Shown: positions 1 through 64,000 of the stretch, in pieces | How positions within the stretch are numbered: position 1 is the stretch's first letter | Layout: every line of letters begins with the position of its first letter | From: Engraulis encrasicolus | Taxonomy: Eukaryota > Chordata > Actinopteri > Clupeiformes > Engraulidae | Direction: 5' to 3' | NCBI RefSeq assembly: GCF_034702125.1 | Contig: NC_085869.1 | Location: 15,443,044 to 15,507,043 of the forward strand | Length of the DNA stretch: 64,000 nucleotides | The notes under the pieces: model-generated | What the model saw: only the letters and a program-made list of their open reading frames with translations | Databases searched by the model: none | Told to the model about the DNA's origin: nothing | Program-made: the position numbers and the translations under genes

Positions 1-622
1 TCGCTATCACTCTGCAGTGCTAAGGCTGGAGAATTTCAGCCACTTCTCAGTCCAGGACACATTCCATGGCGGGCCGGGGTCCTTTATCTAAATAGTGGAG
101 CTTTTTCCTCTTCTGCGTTTTCCTGCCCTCTCTCTCTCTCTCTCTCCATTAGAAGATAGCCAAGCCATAGCCTGTTCCTTCCCAGACACTTTCAAATGTA
201 CGGTCTGATTTTATACTGAGATGTAGCACGCTGACTACCTGACAACAGTGATGGCAAAATCATTTGAGTGCAAACAAAATAAGGGATTACACACAGTGGA
301 GACAGCAGATAAAACGCATGAAAGCAGAAATGGATGACAAACAATACGCACCCTCTTTCTTTATAGCGGCAATTTTCCCACATTATTTTGAAAAAAGAAA
401 CGAGCCTGCTTTTCTGACAATTTCATCTTTTCCTTTTTATCTGGCAACATAAGATATAATGGCGCGCTCCAAAACGTCCAGACATGATTTTGGTTGAAAG
501 GGAAAGCATCCACATCAATAGGACCTCACGCTGACTGACTGATGCCTTGTTCTGCCTTTTCCACTTTGTCATCGCACCAGGCTGCAATACAGCTGCTGTT
601 GGTTAGAAGAATGTCTCCAACA

Positions 623-1239
623 TGATCTCCAAAAATTCCGTGCTCCTAGACACGGATGTTAAGGACACAAAATCTGTGTCCAGGAGCACGGATTTTGCCA
701 AAATTCCGTGCTCCTGGAAACTGAATTATTTACCGTGATGGACATACAGAAGTGCTCTCTCTATACTCCCACAGTTCTATGTTTCCACAGTCTTGTGTTT
801 TCTCAGGATTTTTCTAATTTCAAATATTTTTTCTCAAAAAAACATTTCTTACTGACAGGTTAGGGTTAGGGATTGTTTTGGTCTGGGCACAGCTAGTATT
901 CTGTCATTCATTATATGAATTTGATAGCCTATCAACCAACTGGAAAAGGTATTTCTCAAAAATATGTCTTTAATGACAGGTTAAGGTTAGGGAATGTTTT
1001 GGTCAGGGCACAACTTCAATTGCTATAGCATTATTTTGTTTAGGATTAGCATTTGGTATGTATTTTCTAATGATAGAGTTAACACAGTGCTGTGGGAATA
1101 TAGAAAGCACTTCCGTGTACCCATCACGGAAAACAATTCTGTGTCTAGGAGCACAGAATTTTGGCAAAATCCGTGCTCCTGGACATGGATTTCGTGTCCT
1201 TAACATCCGTATCCAGGAGCGCGGAATATTTGGAGATCA
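623..1239. mobile_element. Foldback (long terminal inverted repeat) element, about 617 bp
   Basis: Both ends carry the same roughly 150-bp sequence in opposite orientation, with GTGCTCCTGGACACGGA-like words repeated several times within each arm. The two arms match as inverted repeats from TGATCTCCAAA inward to the TTCCCACAG region. The centre has a direct repeat of about 70 bp around GACAGGTTAGGGTTAGGG and GACAGGTTAAGGTTAGGG. No ORF of note. Family not recognised. Confidence 0.7.
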
Positions 1240-1572
1240 GGCTGATGTCTCCTATTGATTATTGCCGCTGCTGCTGGTTACAATAACATTTTCCAGCAGG
1301 GTGCTCCTGCTGCTAAGATGATGGCCAGACAGACAGAGACTCGGATACAATACCGTGGCGAATCTGAGGAGTAGAGTGAATGCTTGGGTAACGATTTGAA
1401 GGGTTTGAATCGCTCCTTTGAATATCTTCTAATCAAATTCAACACTTTATTAGAGATTACAAAAAGCAAACTGTAGGACGGCGTGGAAAAGTGGTTTCAA
1501 GATATTTTGGAAGGGTTGCAGAAGTAGGAATATGGCGTCATAATTCACTTTACTGGAAATACTCAACTACAT

Positions 1573-1660
1573 CCAGGGCCGGGTTATGATGGCCTGGGGC
1601 CCCTAGGCTACAAGTTGATGTGGGGCCTCCCGAGGACAAATTTCATCCCAATTTTACATA
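1573..1660. mobile_element. Fragment of a CAGGGCCGG-type hAT-like repeat
   Basis: Begins CAGGGCCGGGTTATGATGG and runs into GGGGCCC text like that of the elements at 38294 and 43129. The far end is not identified. Confidence 0.4.
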
Positions 1661-2614
1661 GATGGTGTCATAGTTGCAACCTAGGAATTAAGGATAACAT
1701 GTCTACCAACGGTACTCAATATTGCATCTTGTCACAATTCTGCATTTAAAAAAAAAAAATCTTTTGGCCAATCAGGAGACACTAGGTGGTGGTGGAAGCA
1801 GCCCAGCAGGTGCCGGGAATAGACACATACTTATAAATATAAAGCACCATCTTGTGTTCCCATTTTGTTATTACCTTGAATTTCTTTGAATTTAATTTAC
1901 ACCACTCATAGACCCATTCAAAGTCGACGTGGTCATGAATGCGTGCGCATCGTCGACTCAAACACACCAGAGATATTGGACGGATATTACGAGAGACTCC
2001 ACTTTTCTGGGTGGTGCTGCACTGTAGGGGGAGTGCAGACTCCATTCAGAAAGAACGGGCTGATGCGCTCAGAGCCGTATCTAGACAGCGGCCACTAGGG
2101 CATGGGCAGGCATGGGTAAAATCGGGAGTGGTGATTCTGTATTTAATACTGGGTGACAGTGCAGACTCTAAAGAGAGAAAAACTGCTGATCTGAAGCATG
2201 TACGTTGATAAAAAATAGAGATTCCGAAAAGTACACTTGTTATGCTATTTTGAGAGGGAAGAGGCTGTTTCAGAAGCATAGGAGATGTTTGTTGTTACAA
2301 GACATTTTAGTACTGACTGATGACATCGCCAGGAATACCCGTGTCCGTGGTGCCCACTGCATATCTGAGGTTAGCGCGAGGACACCTGAGGACACGTGTC
2401 GAGTCTCTGTACAAGTGAACGGAGCATGGACGATTTTGAGGCAGCGGTGCGCACACAGCCAAATTACGTCACACCTGTTTACAAACTCTAAAGGGGTCTA
2501 TAGAGAGTATATAGAACACCACCACCCAGTGTTTATATTATGGCATTACTGTGAATTTCAATTAATTACTGTGAATTTCAATTCGGAATTTTGTACAAGT
2601 CTGTTATGTATGTA

Positions 2615-5598
2615 TAGTGCCGCCAGGTACTATTGGCACCCTTGAAGTTTAAGTACATTATGGGACATATCTCCAGAAAACAAATAATATGGTCAACCAT
2701 GATTTTTCTATAGATAGCTTGTGGTTGAAACTAAATATAAAAAATATCAACAGCATTAAATACTAAACTATGAGAGGGAAATAATTGAAGATGGTAAAGT
2801 TCCCGGGATCACTGGTATTGGCACCCTTTACTGGATACCATTTTGGAAACCTAATTTGACTCAATTATGGTAAATCGCAAATGGGAATCACCTTTGACTA
2901 ATTGCTTTTGCCCATAGAACATGAATTAGGCAAGGAATTATGATATTTGTGTTTAAATAGCCACCTGTTACATCTTGTGTGTCTTTCACCAATCTGAAGA
3001 CAGAGGAGCTGCCTGAGGACACCACAAATACTATTATTTACAAAAACAAGACCTCCAAATAATAAAAGGTAATCTCAAAAGACCTTGGTAAACCATTTTC
3101 AACACTGTGTTGTGTTATTCAGAAATCTGCCAAACATGGAGCTGTAAAGAACATCCTTGGATGTGGGGGGTAGAGGAAGATATTATGATAAAAGTCTTTG
3201 GAAGTCGGTGCAAATAATGAAAAAACACAAGGACTAACATCTACAGACCTGACGTTCAACTTTGAACTGTTCTGGGTAGTTTTTTTCAATAAGCACCCCG
3301 TGTTAAACACTACACAAAGTAGTGCCTTTTGGTTGGAGAGCAAGGCAGACCACATTGCTTAATAAAAGTCATAACAGGGAACACCTGACGGCTGTATGAA
3401 AAAATACAGGCCTAGCACAGCCCTTTTAAGAATGTTTTAAGGTCAGATGAAGCAATAGCACAGTTTTTCAGTGACTCACACAAACAGCATGTTTGCATAC
3501 TCTGCAAGAAAGTCTTTAAGGAAAAGGACACCCTACCAAAAAGCAAGCATGGTGTCCGATCCATAATATTATGTCACCCCATTGTTGCATCAGGTATTGG
3601 AGGATTTGACCGTATCACAGGTATCATGACAGGCATCATGACATGACAGGTATCATCATTTACAGTAAAATGTGTAACCATGGCAAGAACACTTGGTTTG
3701 AGTTGAACATCATGTGCACTCCAGAAAGACAAAAACCCAAAGAACACAACCAAATGCACAGTGGATTGGTTGTAAAAATGAAAGAACACAGTCATTGATG
3801 AAAAACAAAACCTTCAGAGGCTGCCATTGCTGTCTAATTAAGCAATATGACTCGAGTGGGAGGGATGATGTGCACTGACATCCTCCCTGGTGTGGTTCGG
3901 CCATAGGCACAAAGCCGAAGGCTGAGTGCCGTTGGCAATCACACCAGGGAGGATGTCAGTGCACATCATCCCGACCATGAGATCCCGGGTCATATTGCTT
4001 TTATACAACAGTTCAATTGGCAACAAAATACCAGAATAAATGTTCGAATTAATGTTTATTAGTTACCTTCATCATACTTTGTTTACCTGCTCCGCTAAGC
4101 AAAGTAGTTCCGAATTGATTGTATGGTTGCTATGCAATGACGAGCTGACAGCGCCAGCGCGTAAAGTTCCATGAAATGCTGTGAAGTGCATTTCTGTGTG
4201 GACTGCGACTGGGCTTCGCTTAGCCTACTGAAATGATGCATGATAAATGAAAACACTGTGCAACTTCAACATTTTAGTTAGATGCCTAGGCCTACTTTTA
4301 AGCCTTTTGGCCGACATTGATTTTCACGTTTTTGTGGACCACAAAAACTTGCTGATAGCTGCGTAAAGACACACCTCGTCTTTCCCTCTCCAGTGCCGCA
4401 TGAGATCCGAGCGCTGTTTTCACACGCACAACCACACAAAACAATCCCTTGTAGGCCTATGTCTGCTTTAGGCTACTGCAGGCTACAACTTTGCTACTGA
4501 AACACTTTCATAGGCAAACGTCTGATGTGGGTGCGAACCCGAGATGGGTTCACGGTTTCCCTCCCAATAAACTAAAAGGCAACTCATTCCAGTTCCAAGC
4601 GGCCATCATTTTAAATTGCATGGCACACGGTATCTTCCTTCCAGATGCCAACTTTGTTGGCTAGGCCTACTATTAATTGATTTGCACGTGGTGGATGGCA
4701 AGATAGCCTAGGCTATATTTTTAAGGCATCTCTTCCTCGTCATTCCCTCTCCCGCAGCGCAAATGAGATCCGATTATAGCGGTTCTCATACACTGCAGGA
4801 GACTGACATAGCCTTTCTGTAGCAGTGTCAAAAAAGTGTCCGTTGTCCCGCATATCTCCAGTTTGAAACTATCTTCCGTGTATGAACAGATATTTAACGT
4901 AGGCTACATGTGTTAGATTGCCTTCAAAAGACTACGACATAGCAGTCGCAGAGGTGTGCCAACTGCCCAGACAACTGCACTAGAATCAGATAACTTCTTT
5001 CCTCTCTGCCAGAATCCAGCTACCAACTGGGATACGCGTCTCTGTCATGCGGGCGTGCGTGCGCCCAACTTAGTCCAGCATAGAACAATGGAATAGAATG
5101 ATGGTGAGTTCAAACTACGCAGCCCTGGTTACATTCACTTTCTCCGCAGTAGACTATGAGATAGAATGATGGCGAGTTCAAAATGCGCGGCCCTGGTTAC
5201 ATTCTATCCACGGCGGAGTGATTATTAGGTGTGATGAGTCTCCGGGGATGATGTCCACCTAGACATCATCCTCCATACCGACGCGTAGAATGCCAGTAGA
5301 ACGCGTCTCATCCAATCAGATATCGCAAAATAAATTGACCGGATCTAACTATTGTATAATAGTGTGCAATTAACCCTTGAAGGAGGGGTGCCAATATTCC
5401 TGGACATGCCCTTTTAAATGTTTTTGCTTGAAATTACAAAATGCACTTGGAAATAAATACTTGGCAATTCCAAATATCTTATAATGTTCAATTAAAAGAT
5501 CCTGATGGTAAAAGTTGTGTATATTTCCATTTATTTCTGGATATATTGCACAATTTGTAAATAAAATTAAGGGGTGCCAATACTAACTGGCTGCGCTG
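2615..5598. mobile_element. Degraded Tc1/mariner-like element carrying a nested insertion
   Basis: The ends are related inverted repeats (GCCGCCAGGTACTATTGGCA at left; its counterpart TGCCAATACTAACTGGCTGC at right) flanked by TA. Between them is decayed transposase-like sequence (around 3000-3830) with many stops. About 1.47 kb at roughly 3840-5310 interrupts it. Removing that leaves about 1.5 kb, the usual size for this class. Confidence 0.6.
3838..4002. repeat. Hairpin-forming inverted repeat
   Basis: AGCAATATGAC...GATGATGTGCACTGACATCC is followed about 50 bases later by its reverse complement ending GTCATATTGCT. The arms are about 60 bases, nearly perfect apart from an 8-base insertion. 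The loop is itself palindromic around GCCGAAGGC. Likely one end of the nested transposon that continues to about 5310. Confidence 0.65.
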
Positions 5599-5604
5599 TA
5601 TGTA

Positions 5605-5665
5605 AGATACTGGACACCTTAATTTTCCCCTGGGATCAATAAATGATACTCTACTCTACTCTCTA
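5605..5665 (+). repeat. LINE-type 3' tail
   Basis: TTAATTTTCCCCTGGGATCAATAAA followed by short TGATACTC-type repeats is the typical 3' end of fish Rex/L2-like LINE copies. A reverse-oriented counterpart is at 56583-56645. Confidence 0.45.
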
Positions 5666-5679
5666 CTATACTAACATCT

Positions 5680-5770
5680 AACCACACTGAAGCAAACGTG
5701 AGTAAGGCTAGGCTAGGCTCCCCACCTTCTCTGCGGCAATGTGGAACGAGTGTATAGAACAGACTACACT
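5680..5770 (-). repeat. Intronic tandem copy of the exon 15 3' edge
   Basis: About 90 bp matching 6088-6175, including GGCTAGGCTAGGCTCCCCAC, the splice donor, and 25 exon-like bases (5726-5750) with about three mismatches. The two copies are separated only by the hAT-like MITE at 5771-6088. Confidence 0.8.
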
Positions 5771-6088
5771 AGGGCTATTCAATTAGAATTTCATCTGGGC
5801 CACATTTCGAAACCAAGAACTGCGGTTGGGCCGCACATTTTCAGACATCACGACCACTGAAATGACACTTAAAATCTGTAGTCCACAAACAAATTTTAAA
5901 CATGTAGCTCTAAGCTAAAACTTAACCACATTGAACGTGAATGTATAAGACAAGCAGAAGATTCACAAGCAAATAATGTGTTGTACTGCAGTAACAAAAC
6001 TGAAATGTATACTGCTTCATTTGGGGGCCATGCCTGGGCCGCATGTGGACTGCATCTGCGCCTCGGGGCTCCGATTGAATAGCTCTGG
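5771..6088. mobile_element. hAT-like MITE, 318 bp
   Basis: Starts AGGGCTATTCAAT and ends ATTGAATAGCTCTGG, flanked by the 8-bp duplication ACTACACT at 5763-5770 and 6089-6096. No coding capacity. Inserted between the two copies of the exon 15 edge repeat. Confidence 0.85.
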
Positions 6089-6154
6089 ACTACACTATAC
6101 TAACAGCTAACCACCCAGAGGCAAACCTGAGTTAGGCTAGGCTAGGCTCCCCAC

Positions 6155-59571
<53,417 letters not shown>

Positions 59572-59599
59572 GCTGGAGGTGGTCATTGTGTTGCAAGAT
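59572..59599 (-). other. sestd1: 5' UTR part of the ATG exon
   Basis: Between a pyrimidine-rich acceptor (CTGTCTTCAGTTTCAG) ending at 59600 and the ATG at 59571. It contains the in-frame upstream ATG at 59586. If translation begins there, the protein gains MTTSS. The acceptor implies a separate upstream non-coding exon. Confidence 0.6.
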
Positions 59600-61179
59600 C
59601 TGAAACTGAAGACAGACAGCTGTAAGTTCTAACTCTTCATTATGGCCTGAAAATGCATGTTATGCTACTTCTTAAATTCCTTACAGATCAAAACACTAGC
59701 ACTTCTCATCTACAACAACTGCAACTACTACTTCTATCACGACAACATACACCATCAACAATGGCAGTTATTTTTTAAATGCCCATTTAAACACAAACCC
59801 CAAGTCTGAAAATAAACTTGTAGAGGAACTGGGAGGTGGAATAGAACATTATGTTTTTGACTTAACTTAGCATTTGCTCTGCAGTCTACGCCTTTAAAGT
59901 CAGGACCAGTGAGCAAGACCATAAACACTACAGCTGTACAGAGTAACATTTTGCCAGGGGAATAATTCTGTGTAAATGATTCAGTGGATGTGAACTCGAA
60001 GGCCTACATTAGCACAGTGATGAATCATTATCTACACCATCTATAAAGGACGATCCTATATACCCATACTCGTCTCTATATGCATTTACATTGGTGACAC
60101 ATGTAGCTTTCGACAATAGTTGAAATCATACAGACCTCCTTTCATAGTATCTTGTTCCTTGCCCACTTATTCTTTCAGCCTCCACATAAACATCACGGTT
60201 CTTTCAAACTCATGACCTTTATTCACTATTTCTGTATCTCACCAAAAGCAATTGCTAGGAATAGTCAGAGAGTGGGACCTATTTCCAGGTTGCCACACTG
60301 TCATCATGTCAAGTTTATTGACAGACACGCAGGCAAGTTTGCTGAACACACACAAGCACAGTCATTACAACACGCCCACAACAGCAGTGTCACCTACCCT
60401 CAGTTTGTTGGAAATGAGAGGAAAATCTCTGCTTTTTGTCTTCACACGTATCTTTCCTTTGCCATGTTCTGCAACAAAAGCAAGCCAAGAAAGACAAGTT
60501 TTAGAAAAGAACACAAGACACGCTGACAGAAATGTTGTGTTATCTCTGTGTGTAGTTGAAGTCGTGCACAAAAAGAGGATAAGCCATCAAAGCCGCAGAA
60601 GTTGATCGACGTTGATGAGAATCAAGCCAAACTCAATCTGTAGAGTTGGTGATTATGGAAAGGGGGGTGGGGGCACTCTGAAATGCGCAGTACGGTGATT
60701 TATTAATCATGGGGGAAGAAGACAGTTCCAGTTAAACTGCTTAGGGTTAAAAAGAAATGCTCGGGTAAGCATTCAATAGTCAGTCACCTAGGCTGCATTT
60801 AGATCCTTCTTGCCTTACATTACTTGGTCATATCAATCTCATTCTGTATGTTGAAAGAAGTGGGGGAGAAGACTGGAAAAATACTTCATGGGTTTTCATG
60901 GAACATACATCAGCAATAAGTATTGCCCGTTTGGACAGCATGGACGAAGATGCTAGGATTATCCATAGTTATTAAAAACTGTCTCAAAAGCAACCGACCA
61001 CTGAACTGCCCAAAATTACACATAAGCTGACCCACTGGGATGGAACATCCCTTCAAATCAAACTTTTCCATGGCTATGCTGTAACACACTAAGCAAGCAG
61101 TCTCAATTCTCAACCAGCATTTAGTTGGGTTTATAAACAAGAGTGGTACAACATTTCATTTCAATATTTCTCATTCCTA
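59600..61179. other. Upstream flank of the ATG exon, no gene seen
   Basis: No transposon ends, long ORFs or satellites recognised; ordinary-composition sequence. Confidence 0.5.
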
Positions 61180-62060
61180 CTCTACTCTCCCACCTAAACT
61201 GCTAGGACAGCCGAGCCGAGTTGCGCTGTCTGACGTGGTCTTGAATGAACGCGCCACCACTTCCGGTATCATAATATCAATTGCCATAATAATTATGAGG
61301 AAACTGCGACTTATCATTGTGTATCTTAAACCCATTTTCACTAGGTATGATTGGTTTGACGGCATAACTTTAACACCAATTACAAGGACAACGTAAATTC
61401 CTGACAGTGCCAATGTAGCAGCACCATAACGTTATCGTTTCATACCTAACTCAGCACCATCCCTAAATTTAACCTGGATGACATGTCTATCTTCTGTGCG
61501 TTCTGTCACTTTCAAGGTGAACAGTCAGAATGGCAGAGGTGGACACAGAATGCAAAATAAAAATAGTCATCAAGCAAACGCTGCTAAGCGTTAATGATGT
61601 CTTTGTTGGGCTACTTTTCAAGGAGAGGCTACTCCCCATAACACATTGGGTGCTTTGCTGCTCCATGATTTAGGCTACAAACCATGCGGATTAGACTTGA
61701 TTTTATGAATGACCACGAACGTCAGCGACATTTGACTATTCTCTGGGCAGCATGCAGAGTTCACCGATAATTCCGTGAGCTAGCGTGTAAGGTTAGCTGG
61801 CGAAGCCAACTGGAAAACTGTTGTTCCTGCCTGGATTCATTGGATCCCTGGCCACAAAACAAAGCCTGCACACGGATCGCCAACCACCTCAACGGCCTAC
61901 AAAAATAAACGCATTTAACCACAATTATAGGACACAACATAGGACGTCTTCCACGTCGACATCATGAGACAAGACTAAAACAGAGAGTTGAAATAATAAG
62001 CCTTACCCATTCACGTATGAATACAGCCAGCAGCACGCGGTTTTCCACTACAACTAACCT
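61180..62060. promoter_or_regulatory. Possible promoter and non-coding first exon region
   Basis: This stretch has little simple repeat and more CpG than its surroundings. It holds an ETS-type CACTTCCGG at 61258-61266 and a TGACGT at 61231-61236. A good minus-strand donor (ATGG|GTAAGG) ends an exon-like stretch at 62007. Position relative to the ATG exon fits a non-coding first exon, but no transcript evidence is available. A 48-codon plus-strand ORF (ATG at 61529) also lies here and is unassigned. Confidence 0.25.
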
Positions 62061-62569
62061 CTGTATGCTACAGTAGCATCAGCTAGCATGAGCGTCACAC
62101 ACAGCAAGAGAGGCAGAATGTTACGCTTTTGCAGTGAGTCGACACAATGACCTATTTCTTTGAAGCAAGTGCTGGCAGCATGCTGTTTCTCACTAAAGGA
62201 AATGTTATAGCGCGAATGTAACAAAGCCGTCACCTCGTACAAATGCTGCCACTCTTTTAGATGAGGGTATTGGATGTTGGTTGACTTTGCGTCTTGCAGC
62301 TGTGCATTTACAGTTGGGATAAGAGTTGAATGGATCCTTAGATATCCTACCGAGATTGCAGCACAAACAGTAATCCCAAGCTGTATTCTTCAGGTCACTT
62401 CTTTCAAAAGGCTACCAAATCCCAACAGTGATGAACCAAAGCTATTACCGATAGGGAATTCACGTCAGATAAGTTGCTCACAATGCAATTGTTTTGTTTT
62501 GAGTGGGCTGGATCAGGACACCGTAGCCACTCCCAAGTGAGTAGAAAAACTACTGAGCAAAGGAACAGT

Positions 62570-62700
62570 TGCCCAAGTGGGTGGTGGCCTGGCTGCCTGT
62601 CTGACTGGGACCGTTGGGGTCTGCCCACTGCCCAGTGGTCAGACAGCCCATTAGTCCGACAGCCCATAAGTCAGACAATACGCCATAGAGGAGCACGTTC
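62570..62700. mobile_element. Fragment with CCCATTAGTCCGACAGCCCA repeats
   Basis: GGTCAGACAGCCCATTAGTC and CGACAGCCCATAAGTCAGAC are near-repeats typical of a fish dispersed element end. No second end found. Confidence 0.35.
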
Positions 62701-62789
62701 AGAGAAAGACAGACCTAGTATAGTCAGTCAATCTAGCTCAAAAATGGCCCAAACCCGCCGGGACGATTTGCAATAGTTGGCCTAATGGT

Positions 62790-63250
62790 TCCTACTTTTA
62801 AGGTGATCCTTAAACCCCCTTGTATCACATATTAAACATCTACAGCTTCATATTTAGTGGAACATACTTTTTTTCGTGGTCAAAGTTGGCAGATTTCCCA
62901 TTCATTTCTCCATAGGGAGAGAATATAGGAAATAAAAGGTTAATAGGGTAACATTTTAAACTATGACATATTCATTTGAAATTTTCACATTCAGGCAAAC
63001 AATTTTTGTATTGTAAGTTTTCTGAAATAGGCCTATGATGAAATACGCAAATGAGGTCATGTGATCAAATACCAAGCATAAAACAAATTGCAATAGTAAT
63101 GGTTCATATATTACATTGATCCTTCAACCCCTCTGCATCACATATTAAAAATCTACTTTCATCAATTCAGTGGAACATACCTTTCCCAAGGTCAAAAGTA
63201 TCCAATTTTACCCACTGAATGGCAAAATGCATTGGAAATCTGCTAGGCTA
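62790..63250. repeat. Two diverged direct repeats about 315 bp apart
   Basis: TGATCCTTAAACCCCCTTGT, ATCACATATTAAACATCTAC, AGTGGAACATAC, GGTCAAAG at 62802-62890 recur as TGATCCTTCAACCCCTCTGC etc. at 63116-63205. Possibly an old transposon or tandem duplication. The rest to 63900 is AT-rich and unassigned. Confidence 0.6.
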
Positions 63251-63907
63251 CTTCTGATCTTCAAAAAAGTATAGTGGGGTCGTATGCATGTACATTTTTT
63301 CTCAGTCATTTCAAATTGGTGTTAAAGTTTGGTTTTCACTTCCAAGTTGAAGTTTAGGGTCTATCGAACAATTTGGGTTCGAGTGTCAAACACACAGATA
63401 ACAAAATGGCCTGCGGGGGGCGCTCTAAAATATATAAACTGCTATAACTTTTGATTAGTTTAACCAAATTTAACATATGAGGTATGTATGGATTCAGCAT
63501 TAAGAGGAGGAGCTGGTGAGCTAAGTATTTGGTTACCGGATTAAAGACACACTATGTCATAAACACATGATTAGCCCATGGACAGCAAAATTCAGGGTTT
63601 TTTTAAGATAAAGGGTGGGAATGCCCTCCAAGTTGCAATGAAACATCATTTATTGTTACAAGTTATTGTAAATAAAGCCTGGGATATCATTCAACTTGAT
63701 TTGTTCAGAATATCCCTGACGCACAAAGATACCTAGGATACCTATACGCAAATATGGCTGCATAAAGCCTATGTGATATTTAGGACCCAACTTGCAACTT
63801 TGAGTTTATGAATTTAGGATCATGAGTATCAACTTTTTTCAATCAAGCCATATTCTATTCACACATAAAATCACAAAAAATGTTATATCTGGAAGAAAAT
63901 AAATCAA

Positions 63908-63961
63908 TATTAATAATAATAATAATAATAATACATAATAATACATAATAATAATAATAAG
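63908..63961. repeat. AAT trinucleotide repeat
   Basis: AATAAT units with ACATAATAATACATAATAAT variants. Confidence 0.95.
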
Positions 63962-64000
63962 ACTGCATTTCCGGAGAGACAATGCTATTAGTATGTTTGT

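Noticed and set aside
845..1000. TTAGGGTTAGGG words as an interstitial telomere
   Set aside because: Only two units, repeated as part of a longer direct repeat inside the foldback element.
2205..2645. 146-residue ORF at the left
   Set aside because: No recognisable domain, ends within a Tc1-like terminal repeat, opposite to sestd1; treated as chance.
1..5680. Search for the remaining C-terminal exons of sestd1
   Set aside because: No stretch reads like the conserved SESTD1 C-terminus; those exons are presumed left of the window.
62054..62242. 63-residue minus-strand ORF with a hydrophobic stretch
   Set aside because: Short, no family recognised, no splice or promoter evidence tying it to a gene.

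Overview
The window is vertebrate, almost certainly teleost fish, nuclear DNA. It carries one recognisable protein gene in many small exons on the minus strand. The introns are crowded with fish-type hAT-like MITEs, Tc1/mariner copies, a young LTR element and exceptionally many microsatellites. The species cannot be named from the sequence alone.

The gene is sestd1 (SEC14 and spectrin domains 1). I reconstructed 15 coding exons from the ATG exon at 59517-59571 to an exon ending at 6155. They give 636 codons in one open frame; each exon has AG/GT borders and phases match at every junction. The last part of the protein (about 80 residues by comparison with human) is not in the window and should lie to the left. 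The protein begins with a SEC14/CRAL-TRIO-like lipid-binding domain (exons 1-5) and continues into three spectrin repeats (exons 8-15). In mammals this protein binds phosphoinositides and TRPC4/TRPC5 channels and acts with Dact1 in planar cell polarity. A glycine-rich insert of about 25 residues lies in exon 8.

Layout, left to right: 1-6154, intron 15, with a foldback element, an old Tc1-like element carrying a nested hairpin element, and a hAT-like MITE. 6155-10617, exons 15 to 11, with purine-rich and trinucleotide satellites between them. 10618-15733, intron 10, with an LTR retrotransposon (identical-looking 545-bp LTRs, tRNA-Pro-type primer site, Gag-like ORF, no pol). 15734-28256, exons 10, 9 and 8. 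28257-33918, intron 7, with a Tc1-like element nested in a mariner-type MITE. 33919-39404, exons 7, 6 and 5, with another nested pair and a hAT element ending 12 bases from the exon 5 donor. 39405-54561, exons 4 and 3, with MITEs, a palindromic retro-insertion and a large hAT-type element. 54562-59599, exons 2 and 1. 59600-64000, upstream flank, possibly holding the promoter and a non-coding first exon.

Two patterns go beyond ordinary annotation. First, several exon borders (donors of exons 2, 4, 8, 12 and 15; acceptor of exon 10) are part of tandem repeats, so degenerate copies of the exon edge and splice site recur in the neighbouring intron. Second, every long GA/CT tract in the window has its purines on the plus strand, so all are CU-rich in the sestd1 transcript, and several serve directly as the polypyrimidine tract of an acceptor.
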